Virus record (IMG/VR): IMGVR_UViG_3300037247_001342
Span: 1-39,737 of that record
Reading direction: 5' to 3' (one strand)
Length of the DNA: 39,737 nucleotides
From: a virus
In this document: positions 17,081-24,166 of the stretch, in pieces
Numbering within the stretch: the first letter of the stretch is position 1
How the letters are laid out: the number at the start of each line of letters is the position of its first letter
Program-made: the position numbers and the translations under genes
The notes under the pieces: generated by a model
Database searches by the model: none
Seen by the model: only the letters and a program-made list of their open reading frames with translations
Told to the model about the DNA's origin: nothing

Positions 17081-19249
17081 TCAAACCAGAACGTCGTCTT
17101 TCCAGGGGACGTCGTCCCAGTCGTAGGTGGAGAACATCGCCTCCTCCGCCTTGGTGTCATAGGTGATCGCGATGTCGGAGATGAACTCGGATTGGGCGAG
17201 CCGGATGACTCCCATCGGGAACCACGACGCCATCACCAGATCCGACTTGTACCCGCCTCGGGTGTTGCGGTTACGGGGGGCGTTGGAAAAGTTGACCAGT
17301 TGCCGTTGATACAGGTCGGACTTCGACACCGATTCGACGTCGCCGTAGGGGAGGATGATCTTTTTGTCGGCGAAGAGAGGTTTCAGGGTCGACACCCCCA
17401 GGTAGGGGTCCCACTTGTTGTGCCCCGTGTGGTGGGGCTCCATCAGGATCGACAGCGATTGACGCAGTTCGATCAGCTTCTCGTCGGCGAGGATCCCCCC
17501 GTGGTACAGGTTCTCCTCCACCACCCAGTGGGAGACCCCGTGGAGGGTGTGCCAGCCTTCGATCGTCTTCCGGGCTTGGGCGATGCCGCCACCCTCATGG
17601 TTCTCGATGTCGACCATCCACATGCGTAGTTCGGGTTTCACCTGGTACGCCCACAGGAACGCCGCTTGATACCCCGACCCGGCCGGGTCGAGGCCAGCGA
17701 CCAATCGAACCCCTCCTATATCCTCGGGTTTGAGGTTCTCCATGCCCTCGGGTTTGACCGGTTCGGGAATCTGGCCGATCTTGTAGTGGCGGCTCTTCGA
17801 CTCGGCGATCTCGACGGCGTCGAAGACCACCATCCCCAACCCCGTCACCCGGTTCAGGTAGACCATCTCGAAAGTGTCGCGACCTCCCAACGTCTCGTTG
17901 AGAATCCGCATTTCAGAAAGCCACTCAAAGTCGTTCAACTCGGCCCACAACATGCACGACTCGTGGTCGTGATACCGCGACGGGTCGTTTTGGGGTATCT
18001 CACAGTTTTCGTCGTGGGCCGTTTCGACGATCGTCTCGAACATCTCGTTGTCCAAAAAGTGTTGCCACAGGTCGTCGGGATGTTGTCTGGACCCGATCAC
18101 CGCGATCGCGGTCTTCTTGGTCTTCCGGGAGAACAACTGGGTCGACGCCCAGGTTCGGGTCTTCTCACGGGTGCCCGGTTGGGAGACCGTCTTGTCCTGT
18201 TCGATGTCGTCGGCGATTATCACGTCGGCGTCGCGGGACACCAGGGTCCCTCCCCGGCCTTGGAACCGGACGGTCGGCGATTTGATCCCGAACACGGTCC
18301 GGGTCGACACCGTCATCTCCGACTTGACCCACGCCCGCCCCTTCCCCTTGGGTTTGAACGATCCACCGGGGCCGACGAAGGTTTCGATCAGGTCGGTGTT
18401 ACTGGTGAGGTGGTCCAACACTTCCTGACCGGGCAGTTCGGCGATCTCGTCGGACGGTCCCACCCAGATGATCCGAACGTTGGGGAAGCGGGCGATCAGC
18501 CACAACACCAGATGAGCCAACAACTCGGTTTTCCCGTGCCGGGGAGGGGAGAGGATCATGCACCGGCCCCGAGTGACGAACGTGCGGATCAGTAGTTCGA
18601 TCCACACCTCATGGAAGTCGGCGATGAGAAAGGGCTCCTCGTCCTCGGTCTCACAGAACCGGGCTCGGAACCAGACGAAGTCGGCGATCAGAGCCGGGAC
18701 GTGGGAAGCTCGGAGGTCCCGCCACTTCTCCGGGAAGTCTCGAGGTGGGGGTGCCCAGTCGTCGCGGGCAGCGGCGAACACCTTTTGTTGCCGCACCCAG
18801 GCGTACCAGCGGACCGAGGTGGTCCGGTCGACACCGAACCGGGCGGCGACCGCGTCGTGGTCGGGGTGCTCGGCGTAGCGGTCCCAACCCTCATCGAAGA
18901 AGGCTTGGGGGGGTCGGATCATTCGGGCAGCGACCGTGGTGATCCCCGCTTCGAGGTCCTTGCGCTCCCTGATCTCACGGGCGCGGGCGATACCCCCGTG
19001 GCTGTCGGAGCACCATTTGGTGCGACGGTTGGTGAGACGGTTGTTGCAGCCGTCGAGGGCGCACGTCTTCCGACCCGTGACCATCGCCCGGCCCCCCTTA
19101 GCAACCAGACGTTGATGCTCCTCACGCCGGTCGGGGTCGTGAACCAGACACCATTCGGAGTCGTTGCCCATGAACGGCGACTTGCAAGGTTCGCCTTCGG
19201 CGGTCGTCCCCCGACATTTGGGTTTGGTGGCCACCACCGTCTCATCCAT
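17081..19249 (-). CDS. terL: Terminase large subunit with N-terminal zinc fingers
   Basis: 722 residues from the ATG at 19249, chosen because AAGGGGG lies 9 bases upstream. Two zinc-binding modules open the protein: C12, C22, C34, H37 and C63, C68, C80, H84. A helix-turn-helix-like segment follows near 130-152 (DAVAARFGVDRTTSVRWYAW). The ATPase has Walker A SPPRHGKTE (234-242) and Walker B DVIIADD (342-348). The RNase H-like nuclease begins at GLDPAGSG (519-526). It pumps DNA into the capsid through the portal and cuts concatemers. No separate small terminase is seen nearby, so the N-terminal part may do that job. Confidence 0.92.
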   Translation of the reverse strand: MDETVVATKPKCRGTTAEGEPCKSPFMGNDSEWCLVHDPDRREEHQRLVAKGGRAMVTGRKTCALDGCNNRLTNRRTKWCSDSHGGIARAREIRERKDLEAGITTVAARMIRPPQAFFDEGWDRYAEHPDHDAVAARFGVDRTTSVRWYAWVRQQKVFAAARDDWAPPPRDFPEKWRDLRASHVPALIADFVWFRARFCETEDEEPFLIADFHEVWIELLIRTFVTRGRCMILSPPRHGKTELLAHLVLWLIARFPNVRIIWVGPSDEIAELPGQEVLDHLTSNTDLIETFVGPGGSFKPKGKGRAWVKSEMTVSTRTVFGIKSPTVRFQGRGGTLVSRDADVIIADDIEQDKTVSQPGTREKTRTWASTQLFSRKTKKTAIAVIGSRQHPDDLWQHFLDNEMFETIVETAHDENCEIPQNDPSRYHDHESCMLWAELNDFEWLSEMRILNETLGGRDTFEMVYLNRVTGLGMVVFDAVEIAESKSRHYKIGQIPEPVKPEGMENLKPEDIGGVRLVAGLDPAGSGYQAAFLWAYQVKPELRMWMVDIENHEGGGIAQARKTIEGWHTLHGVSHWVVEENLYHGGILADEKLIELRQSLSILMEPHHTGHNKWDPYLGVSTLKPLFADKKIILPYGDVESVSKSDLYQRQLVNFSNAPRNRNTRGGYKSDLVMASWFPMGVIRLAQSEFISDIAITYDTKAEEAMFSTYDWDDVPWKDDVLV

Positions 19250-19318
19250 GATGATGTACCCCCTTCTTCTTAGACTGGATCTCTCGCTACCCCTATCCCC
19301 TAACAAGGAGGGAAAACC

Positions 19319-19720
19319 ATGGGTATCAGACAGAGCGAATCGCTCGTCAAGTCAGAGTTCACGACCGATGAGGTCGGGAACCCCACAGGCGGGACCACCG
19401 TCCTAGCCGTCCCATCCGCTGACGCTCACGGCTATGACGCCATCGAGATCCACTGGCAAGACGGGATTGTTGGTGACAACGGTCAGACCGGAGCGTTCGT
19501 CGAGGACGTTCTCGAAGCTGCCCGCCAGCGGCTCCTGTTCTTCAACTCCACCAAGTTCCGGTGCCGGGAGAACTCCATTGCGATCACCAAGATCGAGGAG
19601 GCTCTGCAATGGCTCGACTGGCGAACCCGTCAACGGCTCCAACAGGACGTGGAAAACACCTACGAGAAGCACTCCGACGATGCCCTGAGGTTCCCAAGTC
19701 CTGAGATTCCCAATGGGTAG
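19319..19720 (+). CDS. Acb2/Tad1-like candidate cyclic-nucleotide sponge
   Basis: 133 residues behind a perfect AAGGAGG site, transcribed away from the terminase. The C-terminal half has WQDGIVGDNGQTGAFVEDVL, AARQRLLFFN and FRCRENSIAITKIEEALQWL, then RTRQRLQQDVENTYEKH. This follows the two-helix hairpin pattern of the Acb2/Tad1 family (G-N-G, C-R-E-N-x-x-A-I-x-K-I-E-E-A-L-x-W, R-T-x-x-R). Characterised members bind cyclic nucleotides or gcADPR and block CBASS or Thoeris immunity. The N-terminal 45 residues are specific to this protein. The family call is by eye; which ligand it binds cannot be told. Confidence 0.7.
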   Translation: MGIRQSESLVKSEFTTDEVGNPTGGTTVLAVPSADAHGYDAIEIHWQDGIVGDNGQTGAFVEDVLEAARQRLLFFNSTKFRCRENSIAITKIEEALQWLDWRTRQRLQQDVENTYEKHSDDALRFPSPEIPNG

Positions 19721-19738
19721 CGGCTAACGTCGCTTCTC

Positions 19739-20140
19739 ATGCACGTCGAATTTGAGGTCAGTTGGTGGTCCACAAGGCTGTGGCTGCGTCGCCGATGGCA
19801 TCGGACTCTGATCCGACTCCACCTCGCCAAACCCTACGACGGACCCTCGGTCATGCAGATGTTCGGTCCCATCAAACTGAGCAAGGAGAGATTGCACGGC
19901 AAGCTGTACGGACCGATCATGTCGGTTTTCGGTTCCATCGAAGTCACCAACAACCCATACGAGGTCCCCGAACCATACGAGGTCCCCGAACCATTCAAGG
20001 TCTACGACTTCTACGCCCTCCTCGACGAACGGCTCGACGCGCAGATCCGCGACGGTGAGACCACTCTCAACCCCAGACTCCGCGATGACCCGGTGATGGA
20101 CGAGTGGATGGACGACCTAGACTCCGACCCGGTGGTCTAG
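19739..20140 (+). CDS. Hypothetical protein with internal PYEVPE repeat
   Basis: 133 residues. Basic, Trp/Arg-rich N-terminus (WWSTRLWLRRRWHRTLIRL), then PYEVPEPYEVPEPFKV around residues 73-88, then an acidic C-terminus ending DEWMDDLDSDPVV. It follows the Acb2-like gene by 18 bp on the same strand, so the two are likely cotranscribed, although its ribosome site is weak. No known domain. The amphipathic N-terminus could bind membrane or nucleic acid. Small charged proteins beside anti-defence genes are often themselves counter-defence factors, but that is speculation here. Confidence 0.6.
   Translation: MHVEFEVSWWSTRLWLRRRWHRTLIRLHLAKPYDGPSVMQMFGPIKLSKERLHGKLYGPIMSVFGSIEVTNNPYEVPEPYEVPEPFKVYDFYALLDERLDAQIRDGETTLNPRLRDDPVMDEWMDDLDSDPVV
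19955..20004 (+). repeat. Tandem 18-bp coding repeat
   Basis: Two perfect 18-bp units (CCATACGAGGTCCCCGAA, 19955-19972 and 19973-19990) and a degenerate third copy to about 20004, encoding PYEVPE twice and PFKV. Identity at the DNA level indicates recent slippage. Confidence 0.9.
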
Positions 20141-20271
20141 AGCGTTTGCGAGGAGTGAGTCGATTGCAGACCTACCAAGGCCAGGGACCCACCAAAGATC
20201 GTACCGCCAGAACAAACCCACGACGCAGCGGTCGCCAAGCATTCCAGAACGGAAACAACCATCTCAACATG

Positions 20272-20354
20272 AGGAAGGCGGAGGAGTCGAACCCCTAGCT
20301 GTCACACCACTCTGGTATTCGACACCAGTCGCCACCCACGCAGCAGCACCTTCC
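20272..20354 (-). tRNA. tRNA-Ser-like (CGA), divergent
   Basis: Acceptor GGAAGGT (20348-20354) pairs with GCCTTCC (20273-20279). The anticodon arm is CTGGT / GTCGAAT / ACCAG, giving T33 and anticodon CGA, which reads UCG serine codons. A 15-base variable region fits a class II tRNA. The T arm has GGGG-TTCGACT-CCTC with one mismatch. The D arm is short (TGC/GCG). The discriminator is T rather than the G usual for serine tRNA, and no CCA is encoded. It could be a working phage tRNA or a decaying one. Confidence 0.62.
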
Positions 20355-20366
20355 ATGAAAGGCTGA

Positions 20367-20471
20367 TACCGGGGATCGGATTTGAACCGATGACCTCCAC
20401 CTACACGGCGATCACCTGCGACAAACAAGTACTCCGAACGGTGGCGCTCTACCAGACTGAGCTAACCCGGT
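20367..20471 (-). tRNA. tRNA-like gene with 38-nt anticodon loop
   Basis: All arms but one are canonical. The acceptor is ACCGGGT (20465-20471) with CCCCGGT, one mismatch. The D arm is GCTC-AGTCTGGTA-GAGC, the variable loop AGGTC, the T arm ATCGG-TTCAAAT-CCGAT, and the discriminator A. The anticodon stem CCACC (20440-20444) pairs perfectly with GGTGG (20397-20401), but the loop between them is 38 bases (20402-20439) instead of 7. Inside that loop ACTTG / TTTGTCG / CAGGT (20414-20430) forms a second 5-bp stem with a 7-base loop. The anticodon therefore cannot be assigned. It may carry a small insertion, be a recombinant of two tRNAs, or be a pseudogene. Confidence 0.6.
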
Positions 20472-20490
20472 CAGCCCTTCACAACCAACC

Positions 20491-20931
20491 CTAGACGGCG
20501 CGCGGCGGGGTCGAGGCGATCCGCTTCTGCAGCTCGGCCCAAATCCCGGGGCCGTAAACCGCCTCGATGCACTCGCCGTAGTCCGAGCCTTCGGGGAGTG
20601 TGGGGCACTCGTGGCGGGTCCCGTCGAGATCAGTCCAGTGTCCGTCGAAGGGGTAAGGGCCATAGACCGAGTTGGTGTGGCTGTGATGGTGCATCTCTCC
20701 CCCAGGACCTGTGACGGTCTCCGACCAGTCGCCATGATCCCCGAGAGTCAGAGTCCTCGTGACCCGACCGCCAAAGGTGTGATCGGTCAGGTACTCCTCA
20801 GCCGTCACCCCCGGCAAAACCTCATCAGACTTCAAAGCGTACTGGTCGACCCCCGTCGCGAATTCCTCGTCGCGCACCGCCGCGGCGATCCTGCGCTGGA
20901 CCGCCTCAGGCGTCTCAACCTCATCACTCAT
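20491..20931 (-). CDS. Hypothetical protein
   Basis: 146 residues from the ATG at 20931 (MSDEVETPEAVQ), chosen over an in-frame ATG 33 bases upstream because GGAG lies 8 bases before it and the extension looks untranslated. The middle has a His-rich turn (GGEMHHHSHTNSVYGPYPFDG) and two Cys (HECPTLP, YGECIEAVYG). The family is not recognised. It lies next to the two tRNA-like genes, with no close partner. The His cluster could bind metal. Confidence 0.6.
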   Translation of the reverse strand: MSDEVETPEAVQRRIAAAVRDEEFATGVDQYALKSDEVLPGVTAEEYLTDHTFGGRVTRTLTLGDHGDWSETVTGPGGEMHHHSHTNSVYGPYPFDGHWTDLDGTRHECPTLPEGSDYGECIEAVYGPGIWAELQKRIASTPPRAV

Positions 20932-21561
20932 CACACCACTCCAATCCCAACCTGGCAATGCCACACTACTTTATGGGTCTCACATACCCCTCAGCCCCCC
21001 GCCATCTTGGGCTTACCCCATAGCGCCTCAGCCGCCCGGATCGCACAGGGACCCGCTCAGATAATCGCCCGGGATGAGCCGCACGCCGCCCATAACCGCA
21101 TCGGCCCTGGTCACGGGCCTATCGCATGACCCATAATGGACGTTATGTAAAGCTAGGCCGGTCCCGGTTGGTTCCCAACGGGTCGACGTCCCCGCGTAAC
21201 AGAAATGGTACGTTTCCCGCGTTGCCCGGTCGGGAACGGTAAGACGAGAAGCGGAGGACCCTATCGGATGAGGACCGGGAGAGGAACCGGGAGCCCTCCC
21301 GACGGAGGTCCCAGACGGGTCGACGAGGACCGGGGAAGAGCCGGGAATCGGGTCGGGTCGAATCGGAAAAAAGGCTTTTCGGGTGCGCGGGCGAATCCAC
21401 GCGGGCACGCTCACCCGCGAGGATGGCCACGGGTCGGAGGTCCCAGAGGACCCGGACACAGAGGACCCACCCTGGACCGATGCTGCGAGCTTTTCTAAGC
21501 CGGAATGGGTAATGGTGCCGACGGCTCGAGGACCCGTTCCCTGCCACACTCCCCGACCGTC
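20932..21561. other. Probable non-coding region with repeats and hairpins
   Basis: About 630 bp with no convincing gene. Long open frames exist on both strands, but their Ser/Pro/Gly/Arg-rich translations and lack of ribosome sites look like high-GC shadows. It contains a hairpin CCCGGTTGG-TTC-CCAACGGG (21163-21182, one bulge), an inverted repeat CATAA..TTATG (21131-21146) and most of a GAGGWCC repeat cluster. It may be a regulatory or replication-origin region. Confidence 0.5.
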
Positions 21562-21589
21562 TCACGACTCCGCGAGCTCGGCGAGGTCC
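21254..21589. repeat. GAGGWCC heptamer cluster
   Basis: GAGGACC occurs at 21254, 21270, 21325, 21446, 21461 and 21528, and GAGGTCC at 21306, 21439 and 21583, nine copies in 336 bp at irregular spacing. Single copies also lie elsewhere in the window, for example at 21856 and 2167. The density in a non-coding stretch suggests protein-binding iterons or an unusual composition bias. Confidence 0.55.
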
Positions 21590-21729
21590 CGGAACGCCAC
21601 ACATTCAGTCCTCGGCGTTCGATCCAGGATGGCAGCGGCCTTCCAGCCGCCCTACGAGTCGAGTATCCGCCGGACTGTCTCCACGTCCGGGAATGAATCA
21701 ACGACGGCCACAGGGTCAACCGTGGCCAC
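21562..21729 (-). pseudogene. Short ORF interrupted by an in-frame amber codon
   Basis: From a GTG at 21729 the frame encodes MATVDPVAVVDSFPDVETVR and RILDS, then TAG (21652-21654). It continues GGWKAAAILDRTPRTECVAF plus RDLAELAES to TGA. Both halves have protein-like composition and high third-position GC, so I read them as one 54-residue gene broken by a point mutation. TAG ends several genes elsewhere in the window, so genome-wide recoding is unlikely. The alternative is two tiny genes. No family recognised. Confidence 0.35.
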
Positions 21730-21730
21730 C

Positions 21731-21811
21731 TTAGGACCGGGAACCTACCCCAACCCGGCTGTTACGCACCGATCCCCCAACCAGCCACAGGTCGCCGGAC
21801 GCCGTCGGCAT
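21731..21811 (-). CDS. Possible microprotein
   Basis: 26 residues (MPTASGDLWLVGGSVRNSRV ...) behind a very strong GGGAGGGG site. Its TAA is one base before the GTG of the amber-interrupted ORF. Support comes only from the ribosome site and spacing; no family is recognised. Confidence 0.3.
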   Translation of the reverse strand: MPTASGDLWLVGGSVRNSRVGVGSRS

Positions 21812-21887
21812 GGCCCCCCTCCCAGGACGCGACAGGACCCCCGGCCACCGACGACAGCCGGAGGTCCCCTAGTCGCGGTGGGTTCAG

Positions 21888-22181
21888 TTAGACACCCCTC
21901 GTCGCCGGACCCGATTGGAGCCACAGCCCCGCCGGAAACGCAGCCCCGGCCAGTATCCCGCCGTCAATCGACGCCTGAGCCAGTACCCGCCCCTGGTCAA
22001 TGTTGAGACGATGATGAGTCACCGACAACCGCGGCGAATCCTCGTCCCGCCAGCCGGGAACCAACACCTCCCACAACTCGACCAACCCATGCTCAGGATC
22101 ATTCCGCAGGTAGTCGACGAGATCGGCCACCACGTCGGCCCGGAGGACGTGGTCCCGCACCGTCGGACGTTCCCCGCCCAT
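21888..22181 (-). CDS. Hypothetical protein, last gene of a five-gene operon
   Basis: 97 residues. The N-terminal half is helical (RADVVADLVDYLRNDPEHGL), followed by strands (RLSVTHHRLNIDQGRVLAQA) and a hydrophobic C-terminus. The ATG overlaps the upstream stop as TGATG, so it is translationally coupled. No motif is recognised. It probably acts with the four genes upstream of it. Confidence 0.62.
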   Translation of the reverse strand: MGGERPTVRDHVLRADVVADLVDYLRNDPEHGLVELWEVLVPGWRDEDSPRLSVTHHRLNIDQGRVLAQASIDGGILAGAAFPAGLWLQSGPATRGV

Positions 22182-22738
22182 CAGAACGGTTCCACGTCAG
22201 GCATAGCGTCACGAGCAGCAGCAGCCGCCGCAGCAGCCGCCACAGCAGCCGCCTTATCCGCCTCAGACTCCGCCCGGTCCGACTCACACCGCCGGTTGAC
22301 GCACAAGCCGCCCTCGTCGCCCTCGAGGACGACACCGACCGAACACGCCGGACACCGCCGCCCCTCCCACGAATCAGCACGAACCACCCGGAGAACGTCC
22401 TTAGGTGTCACCTCCCCATAATCGATGTATTCGACGTCCCGGACGAGGATCAACGAACGGACCCCCCGCTTATCACACGCCACGATCCACCCCGGACCCC
22501 CGAGGTCCCCGAGCGTATAGCGCACCATTCCCGACCCGCGGTGAGGCGACCCAGTCAGGAACTCCCGCGCGTAGGCAAAATCCCGGTCGGCTTTCCCCGT
22601 CGGACGCGCCACCCAACACCCCTTCCGCCAGTCGTTAGCGAACGGATACGGGAAAGACCGGCCCGCCGGCACCTCGTCGGCCAGCTCGCCGGTTTTCAAA
22701 AGGTCGACAATCCCGACCGCCTTGATTGTTTCACTCAT
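22181..22738 (-). CDS. Zinc-ribbon protein with polyalanine tract
   Basis: 185 residues from the ATG at 22738 (MSETIKAVGIVD), which has GGAAGGTG upstream and overlaps the previous stop by 8 bp. The N-terminal 120 residues are a mixed domain (WVARPTGKADRDFAYAREFL; GWIVACDKRGVRSLILVRDV). Then CPACSVGVVLEGDEGGLC and NRRC form a zinc ribbon (C-x2-C...C-x4-C). The C-terminus has a helical Ala-rich run (KAAAVAAAAAAAAARDA) coded by mixed GCN codons. Function unknown; the zinc ribbon suggests nucleic-acid or protein contact. Confidence 0.65.
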   Translation of the reverse strand: MSETIKAVGIVDLLKTGELADEVPAGRSFPYPFANDWRKGCWVARPTGKADRDFAYAREFLTGSPHRGSGMVRYTLGDLGGPGWIVACDKRGVRSLILVRDVEYIDYGEVTPKDVLRVVRADSWEGRRCPACSVGVVLEGDEGGLCVNRRCESDRAESEADKAAAVAAAAAAAAARDAMPDVEPF

Positions 22739-23000
22739 TGTTTTCACCTTCCAAATTGTTATGACCCGGCCGAACGTCACCCGGCCACACGCCCGGAACG
22801 TCCGAGCTGAACCCGACGAACACAAACCCGCCGGACTCGAGACGATCGACCAGGACCGAACACGACTCGTCGCGGTCCGCCGCCCCCTCCCGGATCGCGT
22901 CCCGCACCCGACACGCCCCGAAGAAGTCACCGAAAAACAGAGGATGATAAAACGTCCCATCCTCCGCGGTGACAATCCCCGAAACCCGATACACGCTCAC
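22731..23000 (-). CDS. Hypothetical protein
   Basis: 89 residues from a GTG at 23000 that shares a GTGA overlap with the previous stop. The pattern of strands and a central helix (FYHPLFFGDFFGACRVRDAI ... SVLVDRLESGGFVFVGF) resembles a small alpha/beta domain. No known family. Coupled upstream and downstream within the five-gene operon. Confidence 0.6.
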   Translation of the reverse strand: MSVYRVSGIVTAEDGTFYHPLFFGDFFGACRVRDAIREGAADRDESCSVLVDRLESGGFVFVGFSSDVPGVWPGDVRPGHNNLEGENNE

Positions 23001-23647
23001 GACCGTCTCCGCCCGATCATCGACATAAGCGAAACCGCCTCACCGCGGCCCGGAACGAAACGCATAGACCACGCCCCGCCCGGATCCTCAGCCTTGACCA
23101 CTTCCAGCGTGCCTTCTATCTCCGACAGGTCCGAAATGGTCCACGCACACGCCCCGGTCAGGTCGATTAGTCGACCCGCCACCAGCGCCTTAAGCGCCTC
23201 ACAGAACGCGTACGCAATCGACCATCGCCAGTCGCGATGCTCACACGCTTGATACTCAAACCCCCGAATCAGCCCGAGCAACCCGAGCGGGTCGACGTCG
23301 ACCACCCGCGCCCCCGGTCCGTATTCGTAGGCCACCGCCTCCAATTCGGAGAAGTCGCCAGGACCCGGGACCACTCCACCTTCGAGAGTGTCAGGGTATC
23401 GGGCATGAATGGACCGCAAATTCTCGGTCCATAGTTCCCGTCCTATCGTCTCCGGATTGAAGGTCTCCGGTGCCTCGTCCGGTGCCGCATAGGGCGAAAA
23501 CCGATGGTACGAATACCCGCCCGTATCCCGCGAGGTCTCCCGAAACAACCGAGCGAACCCGAACGACGGTTCAGGAGTCCGCCCGTATTGGATGGCCCCG
23601 GCCACGATCCCATCGATAGCCGCAGCATCGACCACATAGGCACTCAC
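22997..23647 (-). CDS. Hypothetical protein
   Basis: 216 residues. I place the start at the GTG 23645-23647 because it forms a GTGA overlap with the stop of the upstream microprotein gene; a GTG nine bases earlier is also possible. The protein has a helical N-terminus, a segment FARLFRETSRDTGGYSYHRF, and a C-terminal part WSIAYAFCEALKALVAGRLI followed by strands. Cys residues (ACEH, FCEA, GACAW) are scattered and do not make a clear zinc site. No family recognised. Confidence 0.62.
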   Translation of the reverse strand: MSAYVVDAAAIDGIVAGAIQYGRTPEPSFGFARLFRETSRDTGGYSYHRFSPYAAPDEAPETFNPETIGRELWTENLRSIHARYPDTLEGGVVPGPGDFSELEAVAYEYGPGARVVDVDPLGLLGLIRGFEYQACEHRDWRWSIAYAFCEALKALVAGRLIDLTGACAWTISDLSEIEGTLEVVKAEDPGGAWSMRFVPGRGEAVSLMSMIGRRRS

Positions 23648-23739
23648 AACGGCCACCCATCAACACACGCCCCCGCAATGGGTAGCGCCACGAACGCGGC
23701 CAGCACACCGGCCACGTTCCGAATGTTTCGCAATCTCAC
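23644..23739 (-). CDS. Membrane or lipoprotein-like microprotein
   Basis: 31 residues from a GTG at 23739 with GAGGAGG nine bases upstream: a basic start (RLRNIRN), a hydrophobic stretch (VAGVLAAFVALPIAGAC) and a short polar end. The hydrophobic run ending in AGAC resembles a weak lipobox signal peptide, so it may be lipid-anchored after cleavage, or it may be a plain membrane peptide. Its TGA overlaps the next gene's GTG as GTGA, which supports translation. It heads the five-gene operon. Confidence 0.55.
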   Translation of the reverse strand: MRLRNIRNVAGVLAAFVALPIAGACVDGWPL

Positions 23740-24029
23740 GATCACGCACCTCCTCAGGTCTCACCGGCGGCCTTACTCCACCGGGCGAGCACGTCACCCG
23801 CACCCGCACACATACAGGACCCGCCGCCGCTTGCATAGACCCAAATCCCGATACCTTTTTCGACCCCCGCCGGACCCCCTAGAAACATCCCGGAACGAGG
23901 GAATCGGCCAATGGCCGACTCAGGTTTCTGGTCGAGGTCGCCGGAGGTCCGGGGCCGGGGCCCGTCACCCGCGAAGTGCCCTGAGTCAAGTAGGCCCCCT
24001 GAACCATTCGACTGATCTACGACGGAGCG
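23740..24029. other. Intergenic region upstream of the five-gene operon
   Basis: About 290 bp with no convincing gene on either strand. The ribosome site of the microprotein operon lies at its left end, and a promoter for that operon should lie within it on the minus strand. I see TATG-containing hexamers but no -35/-10 pair I would defend. Confidence 0.45.
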
Positions 24030-24061
24030 AACCCCCTCCCCGAGATTTCGGAAAGGGGGTT
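24030..24061 (-). terminator. Hairpin downstream of the long early operon
   Basis: AACCCCCT (24030-24037) and AGGGGGTT (24054-24061) are perfect complements. Inside them CCGA (24040-24043) and TCGG (24048-24051) extend the stem around a four-base loop. It lies about 105 bp past the last gene of the 39-gene chain, where a terminator is expected. There is no long T-tract, so termination may be weak, bidirectional or factor-dependent. Confidence 0.6.
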
Positions 24062-24166
24062 GTACGAGAGAGGGTCAGGGGTGCGGGGTAAGACACGGGA
24101 GGGGCCGTCAGAGACACGCACGAGTGCGCAGACCTGAGGAGTGGCCGCACTCCCGAACCCGCACCC
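24062..24166. other. Short spacer between terminator hairpin and cassette array
   Basis: About 105 bp, purine-rich on the plus strand. I see no gene; it is probably the 3' untranslated end of the early transcript. Confidence 0.4.

Noticed and set aside
20161-20298. Short plus-strand frame with AGGAG before a TTG start
   Set aside because: Very basic low-complexity translation that ends inside the tRNA-like gene; probably chance.
21028-21549. 173-codon minus-strand open frame
   Set aside because: Composition is Ser/Pro/Gly rich with no codon bias, the GTG is one base from the only purine-rich site, and the frame is full of the GAGGWCC repeat. It looks like a high-GC chance frame.
24009-24166. 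Possible CRISPR-like or IS end repeats near the array
   Set aside because: Repeats in 24-28 kb are coding junctions with gene-sized, unequal spacers; no CRISPR periodicity and no terminal inverted repeats were found.
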